Assembly (NCBI GenBank): GCA_905235465.1
Contig: CAJOLP010000004.1
Span: forward strand, 1 to 35,628
Length of the DNA stretch: 35,628 nucleotides
Direction: 5' to 3'
Source of the DNA: an uncultured Lachnospiraceae bacterium
GTDB lineage: Bacteria; Bacillota; Clostridia; Lachnospirales; Lachnospiraceae
Positions within the stretch are counted from its first letter, which is position 1, and each line of letters opens with the position of its first letter. A program made the position numbers and the translations under genes. The notes under the pieces were generated by a model. The model had not been told where the DNA came from and did not search any database. It saw only the letters and a list, made by a program, of their open reading frames with translations. Below, one piece after another: positions 1 to 8,128 of the stretch.

Positions 1-12
1 GGGTGAGGATAA

Positions 13-1773
13 ATGGCAAGTTTGGAAAAGGATAGAAAAGCAGATCAGCATATCATCAAGGAGTCCTATTTTCGGCTGGTGATCATAAACATTATCGTGC
101 TGATGGCGAGCACAATGAGCGGCCTGGTCGACAACCTCGTGATAAGCCGCGAGCTCGGGGAGGAGGCGCTTGCCGCCGTGGGGTTTTTTGCCCCGGTCCT
201 GGCGCTGGTGGGGATCGGTTATGTCATCGTCATGGGCGCGGCCGTTTTGTGCGGCAATTACATAGGGGCCGGCCAGCAGGGAAAAGTGAGCGCCCTGTTT
301 AACAGCGCGGTGCGGGTCCTCACCGGTTTTTATCTCGTCTTCGCCCTGATCCTGGTCTTTGGGCGGGTGCCTTTGGCCACGCTTCTGGGCGCCAGGGGCG
401 TCGCCAATGAACTGCTCCAGGCATACATGGCCGGCTACGGGCCCAGTGTCCTCTTCACTATGGTGGCGGCGCTGCTTTTGTCCCTGGCCTCCTTCAACAA
501 CGAGCTCACCCGCTCCTATATCTCGGCGGCCCTACTGTTTGTCGCGAGCATTGTCTTTGACCTGGTGCTCGTAAAACCGCTGGGGATCTTCGGCATCGGT
601 CTTGCCACCACCCTGAGCAACGCGATTCCCGTCGTGGTCCTTCTCCCTGTATTTTTAAAGAAGGAGGCGACGGTACACTTTGAAAAAGGACGGACAGATC
701 TGAAGCTCGTGGGGGAAGCCGCCAAGAGAGGCATGCCCGCACTGTTCTTCACCGCCGGCATGCTGATCAAGAACAGCCTTCTCAATTATTCCCTGGCGGT
801 CAGCGCCGGCGATGCGGCCATCGCGGTCGTCAATGTCATGGGATCGGTCTGCGGCATCGGGGGAACGTTTTCGGGAGGCTTCGTGAACGCCTATTCCGTA
901 CTGGGAAGCCTGTACTACGGGGAAGAGGACAGAGGGGGATTTGTAGATCTCTTCTGCACCTCGATCCTTTATGGCACCATATTCCTGACGGCGGCCGCCG
1001 CGGGGATAGCCTTCGCCTCCAAGCCGCTTGCCGGCATCTTCTTCGCCCCGGGTACTGATATCTGGCAGATGGGGCAGCGGATGTTCCTGCTGGGATTTTG
1101 GTTCCTCCCGCTCACGTTTATTTTTAACCTTTTGATCAATTCCTATAAGATCCAGGACAGAATGACGCTTGCCAATATTCTGTCCCTTCTCGAGCCGGGG
1201 CTGTGCGGCGTGTTCGCCCTGCTGGCGGTGCCCGGGTTCGGCACGGATGCCGCATGGCTGACCTGCACATGGAGCGACGTGGTCATGATCGGGATCGTCC
1301 TCATCTCAGTATTTGTATGGAAGAAAAAGGTGACCTTCCGCCCGGAGGATATCTTAAAGCTCCCGGACGACTTCGGCGCGGCCGAAGATGAGTATGAGGA
1401 ATTCAACGTCACCCGCAGAGAACAGGTCTCCGAGATCTCGGAGGAGGTCTGGAATTTCTGCAAGGAGCGGGGAGTGGATGAAAAGAAAGCCTACTGGGCG
1501 AGTCTGTGCGTCGAGGAAGTGACCAGAAATATCTTTGACTTCGGGACGCCGGGCAAAATGTTTTTCGCCATCGATGTCCGTGTTGTCTGCAAAGATGAGC
1601 TGACCATCCGCTTCCAGGACAACTGCCGCAAATTTGATCCCTGTGATTATATGAAGATGATGCATCCCGACTCGCCCGAACAGAACATCGGACTGCGCAT
1701 GGTTTCTAAAGTGGCCTCCTACATGGATTACTTCAACAACGCGGGGATCAATACGCTGATTCTGAAAATTTAG
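13..1773 (+). CDS. MATE-family efflux transporter with C-terminal HATPase_c (RsbW/SpoIIAB-like anti-sigma kinase-type) domain
   Basis: 586-aa ORF; N-terminal ~440 aa polytopic with MATE-like organisation (SGLVDNLVISRELGEEALAAVGFFAPV); C-terminal part has ASLCVEEVTRNIFDFG, RFQDNCRKFDP and NIGLRMV, resembling the N box and G boxes of small HATPase domains. Confidence 0.85.
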   Translation: MASLEKDRKADQHIIKESYFRLVIINIIVLMASTMSGLVDNLVISRELGEEALAAVGFFAPVLALVGIGYVIVMGAAVLCGNYIGAGQQGKVSALFNSAVRVLTGFYLVFALILVFGRVPLATLLGARGVANELLQAYMAGYGPSVLFTMVAALLLSLASFNNELTRSYISAALLFVASIVFDLVLVKPLGIFGIGLATTLSNAIPVVVLLPVFLKKEATVHFEKGRTDLKLVGEAAKRGMPALFFTAGMLIKNSLLNYSLAVSAGDAAIAVVNVMGSVCGIGGTFSGGFVNAYSVLGSLYYGEEDRGGFVDLFCTSILYGTIFLTAAAAGIAFASKPLAGIFFAPGTDIWQMGQRMFLLGFWFLPLTFIFNLLINSYKIQDRMTLANILSLLEPGLCGVFALLAVPGFGTDAAWLTCTWSDVVMIGIVLISVFVWKKKVTFRPEDILKLPDDFGAAEDEYEEFNVTRREQVSEISEEVWNFCKERGVDEKKAYWASLCVEEVTRNIFDFGTPGKMFFAIDVRVVCKDELTIRFQDNCRKFDPCDYMKMMHPDSPEQNIGLRMVSKVASYMDYFNNAGINTLILKI

Positions 1774-1887
1774 CTTCCGGATGGGCGGCGCACCGAAAAA
1801 TAAACACATTCACACCTTTCTGAATTGTTTTTTTCTGTGTATTATTAGTGTGTAATGTTTTCTCTGGTACTGAAAAAGAGGTGCAGG

Positions 1888-2553
1888 ATGATCGACGAAT
1901 TTGAGACCAGGGTGACCATGGACACCAGAGGCTTTGTGCTTTTGGGTGATTATGTCCCGGGCGTAGTGCAGGAGATCCGGTACTATTCCACTTACAATTT
2001 TGTCGGGGACAGGATCAACGGTTACGACGAACCGTGTGCCATGCTCACCAAAGAAGCGGCAAGGGCGCTGCAGGCCGTCAGCAATGAGATGAACGTACAG
2101 GGCTATCGCCTCAAGATATTCGACGCTTACCGTCCCGCGAGAGCGGTGAAACACTTTGTGATGTGGAGCATCGACGACCTGGATCTTCGCATGAAACCGT
2201 TTTTCTATCCGGATCTGGATAAGAGCGATCTGTTTGAGCGGGGGTACATCGCCAGGCATTCCAGTCACAGCAGGGGCAGCACCGTCGATCTGACGCTGAT
2301 CGATATGACGACCGGCAAGGAGATGGATATGGGGAGCAGTTTCGATATGTTCAGCGAGATCTCGCACCCCGGCTACAGGGGGGAGAAGATCACGGACGAA
2401 CAGTACGAGAACCGGATGTTCCTTCAAAACGCGATGGTTCGCAGCGGATTTGAGCCCCATGACAACGAGTGGTGGCACTTTACCCTCCAGTATGAGCCGT
2501 ATCCGTACACCTACTTCGATTTTCCCGTATCCTCTGAATATATGAAAAGATAA
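1888..2553 (+). CDS. D-alanyl-D-alanine dipeptidase, VanX/DdpX-like (peptidase M15D)
   Basis: Motifs DAYRP, SSHSRGSTVDLTL and NEWWHF are the VanX-type zinc/catalytic signatures. ORF is open from 1855, but the ATG at 1888 has a good RBS (AAGAGGTG). Confidence 0.88.
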   Translation: MIDEFETRVTMDTRGFVLLGDYVPGVVQEIRYYSTYNFVGDRINGYDEPCAMLTKEAARALQAVSNEMNVQGYRLKIFDAYRPARAVKHFVMWSIDDLDLRMKPFFYPDLDKSDLFERGYIARHSSHSRGSTVDLTLIDMTTGKEMDMGSSFDMFSEISHPGYRGEKITDEQYENRMFLQNAMVRSGFEPHDNEWWHFTLQYEPYPYTYFDFPVSSEYMKR

Positions 2554-2578
2554 AAGGAAGAAATAGGGAGGGGGGCAT

Positions 2579-3988
2579 ATGTTTCTTGATATTCTGACAA
2601 AGATCGATGATGTAATGTACTATCCGATCCTCATCATCGTCATGGGGGTGGCCGGTCTTTACTTCACCTTCAGGACAGGCTTCGTTCAGATCCGCCTGTT
2701 TAAGGAGGCCTGCAGACTGATCATGGAGAAACCCGCTGACAAGGAGCACGTTTCCTCCTTTCAGGCGCTGATGGTCTCCACGGCCTCGCGCGTGGGCACG
2801 GGCAACATCGTCGGCGTATCGACCGCGATCTGTCTGGGCGGCCCGGGGGCGGTCTTCTGGATGTGGCTCATGTGCATTATAGGCGCGTCATCCGCCTTTG
2901 TGGAGAGCACGCTCGCGCAGATCTATAAGAGAAAAGAAGAGGATGGCGGCTGTTACGGCGGCCCGGCCTACTATATCGAGCAGGCGCTGCGCGCCCCGGC
3001 CCTTTCCATTATTTTTTGTATTTGCCTCATCGCCACTTACGCGGTCGGCTTCAATATGCTCTGCTCCTACAACCTGCAGTCCACGTTCGCGGCCTACAGT
3101 TTTTATGATGAGAAGATGACGCCCATCATCGTCGGACTGATCCTCGCCGCGCTGGTGGGGTACTGTGTGATGGGAGGCGGCAAAAAGATCGTGAGGCTGA
3201 CAGAAGTGGTCGTCCCGTTCATGGGCCTTTTCTATGTCGCGATCTCCCTGATCGTGATCCTTTTCCATATCACGAATATCCCGCACATGTTTGCGCTGAT
3301 CTTCAGCGACGCCTTTAATTTCAAGGCGATCTTCGGCGGTGTTTCGGGATCCTGTATGATCTACGGCATCAAGAGAGGCCTGTACTCCAACGAGGCCGGC
3401 GTGGGCTCGGCGCCCAACGCGTCCGCTTCCGCCATGGTGACCCACCCCGTCAAGCAGGGGCTGGTCCAGACGGTCTCGGTGTACATCGACACGATGCTCC
3501 TGTGCACGGCGACAGCGCTTATGTGCCTTAGCTCCGGCGCGGAGATCTCCGCGGAGGTGAGCGGTACGCCCTACGTGCAGAACGCTATTTCTACCGTATT
3601 CGGCGCGATCGGCCCGGTCTTCATCACCCTCGCGATGACGCTGTTCGCGTTCACAACGCTTCTGGGAAATCTTTACTATGTCGACAACGCGCTGATCTAT
3701 ATGAATGGCAAGAAGAAGCCCTCGGATCTCTTCATGAGGTGCTTTTATGTGGCCTGCGTGCTCGTCATTTTTGTCGGCGCCACGATCCCGATGGACGCGG
3801 CCTGGGCGACAGCGGACATCACAATGGGACTTATGACCATCATCAACCTGCCCTGCTGCTTCATCCTTTTCGAAACGGCAAGGCGCGCGCTGGGGGACTA
3901 TGAGAAGCAGCTGGGTGCCGGCAAAAATCCCCAGTTCCACGCAAAAGATATAGGGCTGGATGAGAAAAAGCTCAGCTTCTGGCAGTGA
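2579..3988 (+). CDS. AGCS family sodium:alanine (amino acid) symporter
   Basis: 469-aa polytopic protein; motifs SRVGTGNIVGVSTAI, GGPAYYIEQ and SNEAGVGSAPNASASA typical of AGCS transporters; strong RBS GGGAGGGGGG. Confidence 0.9.
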   Translation: MFLDILTKIDDVMYYPILIIVMGVAGLYFTFRTGFVQIRLFKEACRLIMEKPADKEHVSSFQALMVSTASRVGTGNIVGVSTAICLGGPGAVFWMWLMCIIGASSAFVESTLAQIYKRKEEDGGCYGGPAYYIEQALRAPALSIIFCICLIATYAVGFNMLCSYNLQSTFAAYSFYDEKMTPIIVGLILAALVGYCVMGGGKKIVRLTEVVVPFMGLFYVAISLIVILFHITNIPHMFALIFSDAFNFKAIFGGVSGSCMIYGIKRGLYSNEAGVGSAPNASASAMVTHPVKQGLVQTVSVYIDTMLLCTATALMCLSSGAEISAEVSGTPYVQNAISTVFGAIGPVFITLAMTLFAFTTLLGNLYYVDNALIYMNGKKKPSDLFMRCFYVACVLVIFVGATIPMDAAWATADITMGLMTIINLPCCFILFETARRALGDYEKQLGAGKNPQFHAKDIGLDEKKLSFWQ

Positions 3989-4021
3989 GCTCCCGGCAGT
4001 GAGCGGGAAACGAAGACAGAG

Positions 4022-4052
4022 CGGCAGCGACTTGGATCGCTGCCGTTTTTTT
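4022..4052 (+). terminator. Rho-independent terminator after AGCS gene
   Basis: CGGCAGCGA-CTTGGA-TCGCTGCCG followed by TTTTTTT. Confidence 0.9.
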
Positions 4053-4077
4053 GTCCTTTCCCGGGATCTGCCCGCCC

Positions 4078-4106
4078 TTGACAATCGTCGCATCCTACGA
4101 TAAAAT
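4078..4106 (+). promoter_or_regulatory. Sigma-A-type promoter upstream of MarR gene
   Basis: TTGACA - 17 bp - TAAAAT. Confidence 0.75.
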
Positions 4107-4148
4107 GGGGTCAGCTTAAAGGTTCACGCACACGAAGGGAGACCGGGA

Positions 4149-4580
4149 ATGAACATTGACAAGGCAGCAATTCTGATCAAAAAGGCAACGCTGGAATTTG
4201 AAAAGCTTTCAAACGCGGAGCTGGAAAAATACGATCTCACATCGCCCCAGTTCAAGGTGATGAAATATCTGTTTGACGAGGCGGAAAACGGGGTCAGGAT
4301 CGTCGATCTCGAGAAGTATTATTCCATGTCCCACCCCACGACGATCGGGATCGTGCAGAACCTTGAGAAGAAGGGGCTGGTGGAGTACAGGGACAATCCG
4401 CACCACGCCCGCAGCCGCTACATTGCGCCGACCCAAAAGGGCATGGAGCTCAAAGAGGAGCTCGAGAGCGTCGGGGATGAGCTGGAGGCGGAGCTGACGA
4501 GGAACCTGACGGACAAAGAGCGCCTGCGCCTGATCGCCCTTTTAAAGAAAATGATGGGGATCGGGCCGGACGAGGGGTAG
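4149..4580 (+). CDS. MarR family winged-helix transcriptional regulator
   Basis: 143 aa; LTSPQFKVMKYL, YSMSHPTTIGIVQNLEKKGLVEYRDNPHHARSRYIAPTQKG is a typical MarR HTH-wing. Confidence 0.88.
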   Translation: MNIDKAAILIKKATLEFEKLSNAELEKYDLTSPQFKVMKYLFDEAENGVRIVDLEKYYSMSHPTTIGIVQNLEKKGLVEYRDNPHHARSRYIAPTQKGMELKEELESVGDELEAELTRNLTDKERLRLIALLKKMMGIGPDEG

Positions 4581-4649
4581 ACGGTTCCGGAACAGGGACG
4601 CATGACAGACAAGGCAAAGCGGATCAATGGATCGGGAAGGAGATTTGCA

Positions 4650-5654
4650 ATGAGGATCATCACACTGGAAGAACACTATGCGGATCAGCATATCATGGAC
4701 GAGAACAACGCTTTTCGCGGGGAGCAGCCCGCGCTGCCGCCGGAGCAGGCGGAGGCGATGAAGTTTCTGATGTCCCGCGCTTTTCCGGGGCCGGAGCTTC
4801 TGGATTTTGAGAAGAGAGTGGAGTACATGGACCGGAACGGGATCGACGTGCAGGTGCTCTCGGTCACGACACCGGTTTCCGACAACGTGCCCGCCGCTGA
4901 CGCCATCCGGATCATCCGCGAGGCGAATGACATCACGAAGAAGCATATGGAAGAGCATCCGGGGCGCTTCGAGGGCTTTGCCGCGCTGCCGATGATCGAT
5001 CCGGAGGCGTCGGCCAAAGAGCTGGAGCGGTGCGTGAAGGATCTCGGTTTCTGCGGCGCCATGATCGCGGGCAGGAGCAGGGGCAGATTTTACAACGAAA
5101 AGGAGTTTTTCCCTGTATTTGAGAAGGCGGCGGAACTGGACGTGCCGATCTACTTCCACCCCGCGCTGATCCCGATGGAAATACAGCAGACCTACTATAT
5201 GTCCGACGCGTATTCCTTTGCCGTCGGGTCGGAGCTGGCGTCGGCCGGGTACGGCTGGCACTCCGAGGTCGGGATCCAGGTCTCAAGAATGATCCTCTCC
5301 GGCATCTTTGACAAGCTGCCGACCCTGAAGTTCCTCTCCGGCCACTGGGGAGAGACGATCCCGGCGTTCCTTGAGCGCATGGACACCATACTGGACCGGG
5401 AGCTGACAGGGCTCGACAAAAAGTTCTCCGAGTATTATAAGGAGCACGTCTACATCACGCCCAGCGGCATCATGTCCAATGACCAGCTGGAATACATCGT
5501 CAAGGTGATGGGGGCGGACCACGTGCTCTACGCCATCGATTATCCTTATATGAAGCCGGAAAACGTGTACGAGTTCCTGATGGACAGCAGCCTTTCGGAT
5601 GAGGACAAAGAACTGATCGCGCACAAAAACGCGGAGAAACTGCTTCACATATAA
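4650..5654 (+). CDS. Amidohydrolase-2 family protein, gamma-resorcylate/2,3-dihydroxybenzoate decarboxylase-like
   Basis: TLEEHYA, IYFHPAL, LSGHWGETIPAFLERMD and YAIDYPYMKPE match metal/active-site motifs of ACMSD-type decarboxylases. ATG at 4650 has RBS GGAAGGAGA; ORF is open from 4602. Confidence 0.82.
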   Translation: MRIITLEEHYADQHIMDENNAFRGEQPALPPEQAEAMKFLMSRAFPGPELLDFEKRVEYMDRNGIDVQVLSVTTPVSDNVPAADAIRIIREANDITKKHMEEHPGRFEGFAALPMIDPEASAKELERCVKDLGFCGAMIAGRSRGRFYNEKEFFPVFEKAAELDVPIYFHPALIPMEIQQTYYMSDAYSFAVGSELASAGYGWHSEVGIQVSRMILSGIFDKLPTLKFLSGHWGETIPAFLERMDTILDRELTGLDKKFSEYYKEHVYITPSGIMSNDQLEYIVKVMGADHVLYAIDYPYMKPENVYEFLMDSSLSDEDKELIAHKNAEKLLHI

Positions 5655-5682
5655 ACAAATGATTTGAAGGGCCATAGAGAAT

Positions 5683-6759
5683 ATGAAAAAGATAGTCAGT
5701 ATTATAGCAGCAATGACTTTGGCCGCCGGCCTTGTGAGCTGCGGCACCCGCGCGGACGCCGCCGCGGAGACGGAGCAGACGGAGATCACTGAGGACGCGC
5801 AGGGCGCGCAGGACGCGCAGGACGCCGCTGCAGAGGCGGAAGGCGAGATCGCCGAGGACGCGCAGAGTTCTATGGCGGAGGCGTCCGCGGATGTCACGGC
5901 GGAGGGCCTCCCCGCGGCAGAGCCCGGCAAAGCGGCTTCAGGACTGAGCGAATACGTCGATTCGAACGGGGAGAGCGCGACGATCCCGGCCGGATTCGTT
6001 GTTTCTAAGGAGAAAGACGAACAGGTCATCAATGAGGGGCTTGTCGTGATCGGGCCTGACGGCAGCGAGTACGTCTGGATCCCCACCACCGTGACAGAGC
6101 TTGCCCAGAGGGATTTCGGGGCATTCTTCTCCGGCGGGGACTCCATCTCCAATTATTATGATGAGACGGATCTTCCGGAATACCGGGCGATGGCGGACAG
6201 CGTAGACCGCTTCGGCGGATTTTACTTCAGCCGCTACGAGATCAGCCGCTCGGAGAATGATCTTCCCGCCAGCAGGCAGGTAACGGACGGAAAGCCCTAT
6301 AAGATCTGGACCAACTTCTCTCCGCAGGACGCGACGGAGATCTGCGCGAAGCTGTACGCGGACAACGATACGGTGCAGGGCTTTTTCCCCTGGGGAAGCA
6401 ACTGGGACACCGTTCTGCAGTGGCTCATCGATACCGGGAACAAAGAGCCGGCCCAGATCAGTTCCGACAGCTCGGGCTGGGGCAATTACGCGAACGACAG
6501 CTTTTCCGTGAATGCGAACAACCGATCCACCGGCATCTGGGAAGAAGCCGAGGCCAACAATATCTGTGACCTTGCCGGCAACAACTGGGAGTGGACGCAG
6601 GAGCGCTGCGGGTCAAGCTATGTCATGCGCGGCGGCGGCTGCACCCTGATGGGCGGCGGCTGCAACGGCAATGATTACCCCGCCGCGGTGCGCGATCCCC
6701 TGCCGGGGAACAACCACCATCCGAATGTGGTCGTTCGCGCGGGACTGTTTATAAAGTGA
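5683..6759 (+). CDS. Lipoprotein with formylglycine-generating-enzyme/SUMF1-like domain
   Basis: Lipobox-like signal MKKIVSIIAAMTLAAGLVSC; acidic/alanine-rich linker; C-terminal CDLAGNNWEWTQERCGSSYVMRGGGC...VVVRAGLFIK resembles the FGE-sulfatase fold. Confidence 0.7.
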   Translation: MKKIVSIIAAMTLAAGLVSCGTRADAAAETEQTEITEDAQGAQDAQDAAAEAEGEIAEDAQSSMAEASADVTAEGLPAAEPGKAASGLSEYVDSNGESATIPAGFVVSKEKDEQVINEGLVVIGPDGSEYVWIPTTVTELAQRDFGAFFSGGDSISNYYDETDLPEYRAMADSVDRFGGFYFSRYEISRSENDLPASRQVTDGKPYKIWTNFSPQDATEICAKLYADNDTVQGFFPWGSNWDTVLQWLIDTGNKEPAQISSDSSGWGNYANDSFSVNANNRSTGIWEEAEANNICDLAGNNWEWTQERCGSSYVMRGGGCTLMGGGCNGNDYPAAVRDPLPGNNHHPNVVVRAGLFIK

Positions 6760-6834
6760 GCACTGCGTGACCATTCGTCGGCGCAAGTGGAGCAAGAAGG
6801 AGGGTGTATGCAATGAAAAGACTACGGTTGTGTT

Positions 6835-7972
6835 CTATTCCGCGCAAAGGCACAGATACAGCTGGACGTCTGTATTCATGTCTTCCAGATCCAGGTCAAA
6901 GAGATCTCGTATGCGCTGGAGACGGTAGTAGAGCGAATTCCTGTGCAGGTTCATGGCTTTGGCGGTCTCGCTGTAGTCCATCCGGTTGAGGAGCCACATG
7001 CGCAGCTTGGGTGTTGTTTTGCAGGTCATACTGTCTCATCTCAAAGACGCCGGGGTGCGTGAAATCCACGGAGACCGGAACGCCCCGCGTCAGCATCTCC
7101 AGCGCGCACTCCGAAAAGACCCAGTCCGCCTTATTGACGCCGGAAAGGTTTCCGTACCGCAGCGCCGCCGCTGCATGCTCCGCCATTTTTCCGGCGAGCA
7201 GCAGGTCGTGGAAGGGGTAGGAGAGGCCGTACCGGTGGCCCCTGTCCGCGATCCAGGCTTTCAGCGCCTGCAGATCCTTGTTTTGGGCATTTGCCAGCAG
7301 ATAGGTGATCCCCTCATCCTGATACAGAAGCATCCGGGAGCGCGTCTCATCCACCCTGTTTAAGATGAGCTGCGGGGGGAGCTCCGCGGCGAGCACGACA
7401 TAGCGCGCGGCCGGGTAAAAATACCGGTTCCGCTCCGCGTTTTCCAGATCCCGCGCGGTCGCCGAGCCGTGGAAGAGCTTGCTGATGAAGTGCTCCCTTT
7501 GGGTGCCGAGCTGTATTTTGCCCGACTCGCTCGCGCGAAGGACCAGCGCCAGCGCGTCCGCGCAGGCCTGAAGGGCCTCGTCCTGTTCCGGCGTGCAGAC
7601 GCAGTCGTCCACCAGGACGGTGAGCACGCCGAGTATGTTTTTGCCGCTGAAAATGCCGGTGGTCAGGTGCGGGTGGTCCTCAAAGTATCCCCAGTCCACA
7701 ACGATGGTGGTGTGCGGATTTTCGATCATGCTGGAGATCAGGTTGTGCTTCCTGAACAGGTCGAGAAGCTCGCCCGAGACATAGATCTGATCGCCCTTTT
7801 TGTCGAGCATATCGTCGGTGCTTCCCGGATCCTCGTCCGCGGAAAGCACGCGAAAAGAGGTGTCCGTGACGGAAACGGCCGACCCGAAGATGCGGCTGGC
7901 CGCCTTCTGCACCGCCGCAACGCTCCCCTCCTGTACAGCGCGGAATAAAAGCTCGTACATCTCATCATTCAT
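6835..7972 (-). pseudogene. PucR/CdaR-family transcriptional regulator, apparently frameshifted near 7009-7011
   Basis: ORF 6896..7972(-) carries the N-terminal sensory/GGDEF-like region; the HTH (DYSETAKAMNLHRNSLYYRLQRIRDLFDLDL) is in another frame in ORF 6835..7029(-). Removing one C from the CCC (GGG on + at 7009-7011) gives continuous ...DLQNNTKLRMWLLNRMDYSETAKAMNLHRNSLYYRLQRI. Confidence 0.85.
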
Positions 7973-7994
7973 TTCATCTTACCCCAATCAAATC

Positions 7995-8008
7995 TGTGCA
8001 TTTGCACA
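7995..8008. promoter_or_regulatory. Candidate operator palindrome in divergent intergenic region
   Basis: Perfect inverted repeat TGTGCA-TT-TGCACA between the PucR-like gene and the divergent flavoenzyme gene. Confidence 0.45.
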
Positions 8009-8040
8009 AAATGTTTCCCCGCTTTTCATGCTACTGCAAA

Positions 8041-8069
8041 TTGGCGCAAAAGGCAAGGGATGGTACGAT
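8041..8069 (+). promoter_or_regulatory. Candidate promoter for enoate-reductase-like gene
   Basis: TTGGCG - 17 bp - TACGAT; 5' UTR ends at RBS GGAGGG before ATG 8129. Confidence 0.5.
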
Positions 8070-8128
8070 TAAATAGTAAAAGTCTGTTCTGTAAATCGTA
8101 TTTAAATGTAATGGATTGGAGGGTCATT

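Noticed and set aside
1888-2553. Possible vancomycin-resistance locus because of VanX-like protein
   Set aside because: No VanH, VanA/B-type ligase, VanY or VanRS genes in the window; metabolic salvage is more likely.
40-4700. Near-identical 17-nt segments GCAGATCAGCATATCAT (~41-57) and GCGGATCAGCATATCAT (~4679-4695) in two unrelated genes
   Set aside because: Both encode ADQHI near N-termini of unrelated proteins; probably coincidence and too short for a mobile or recombination repeat.
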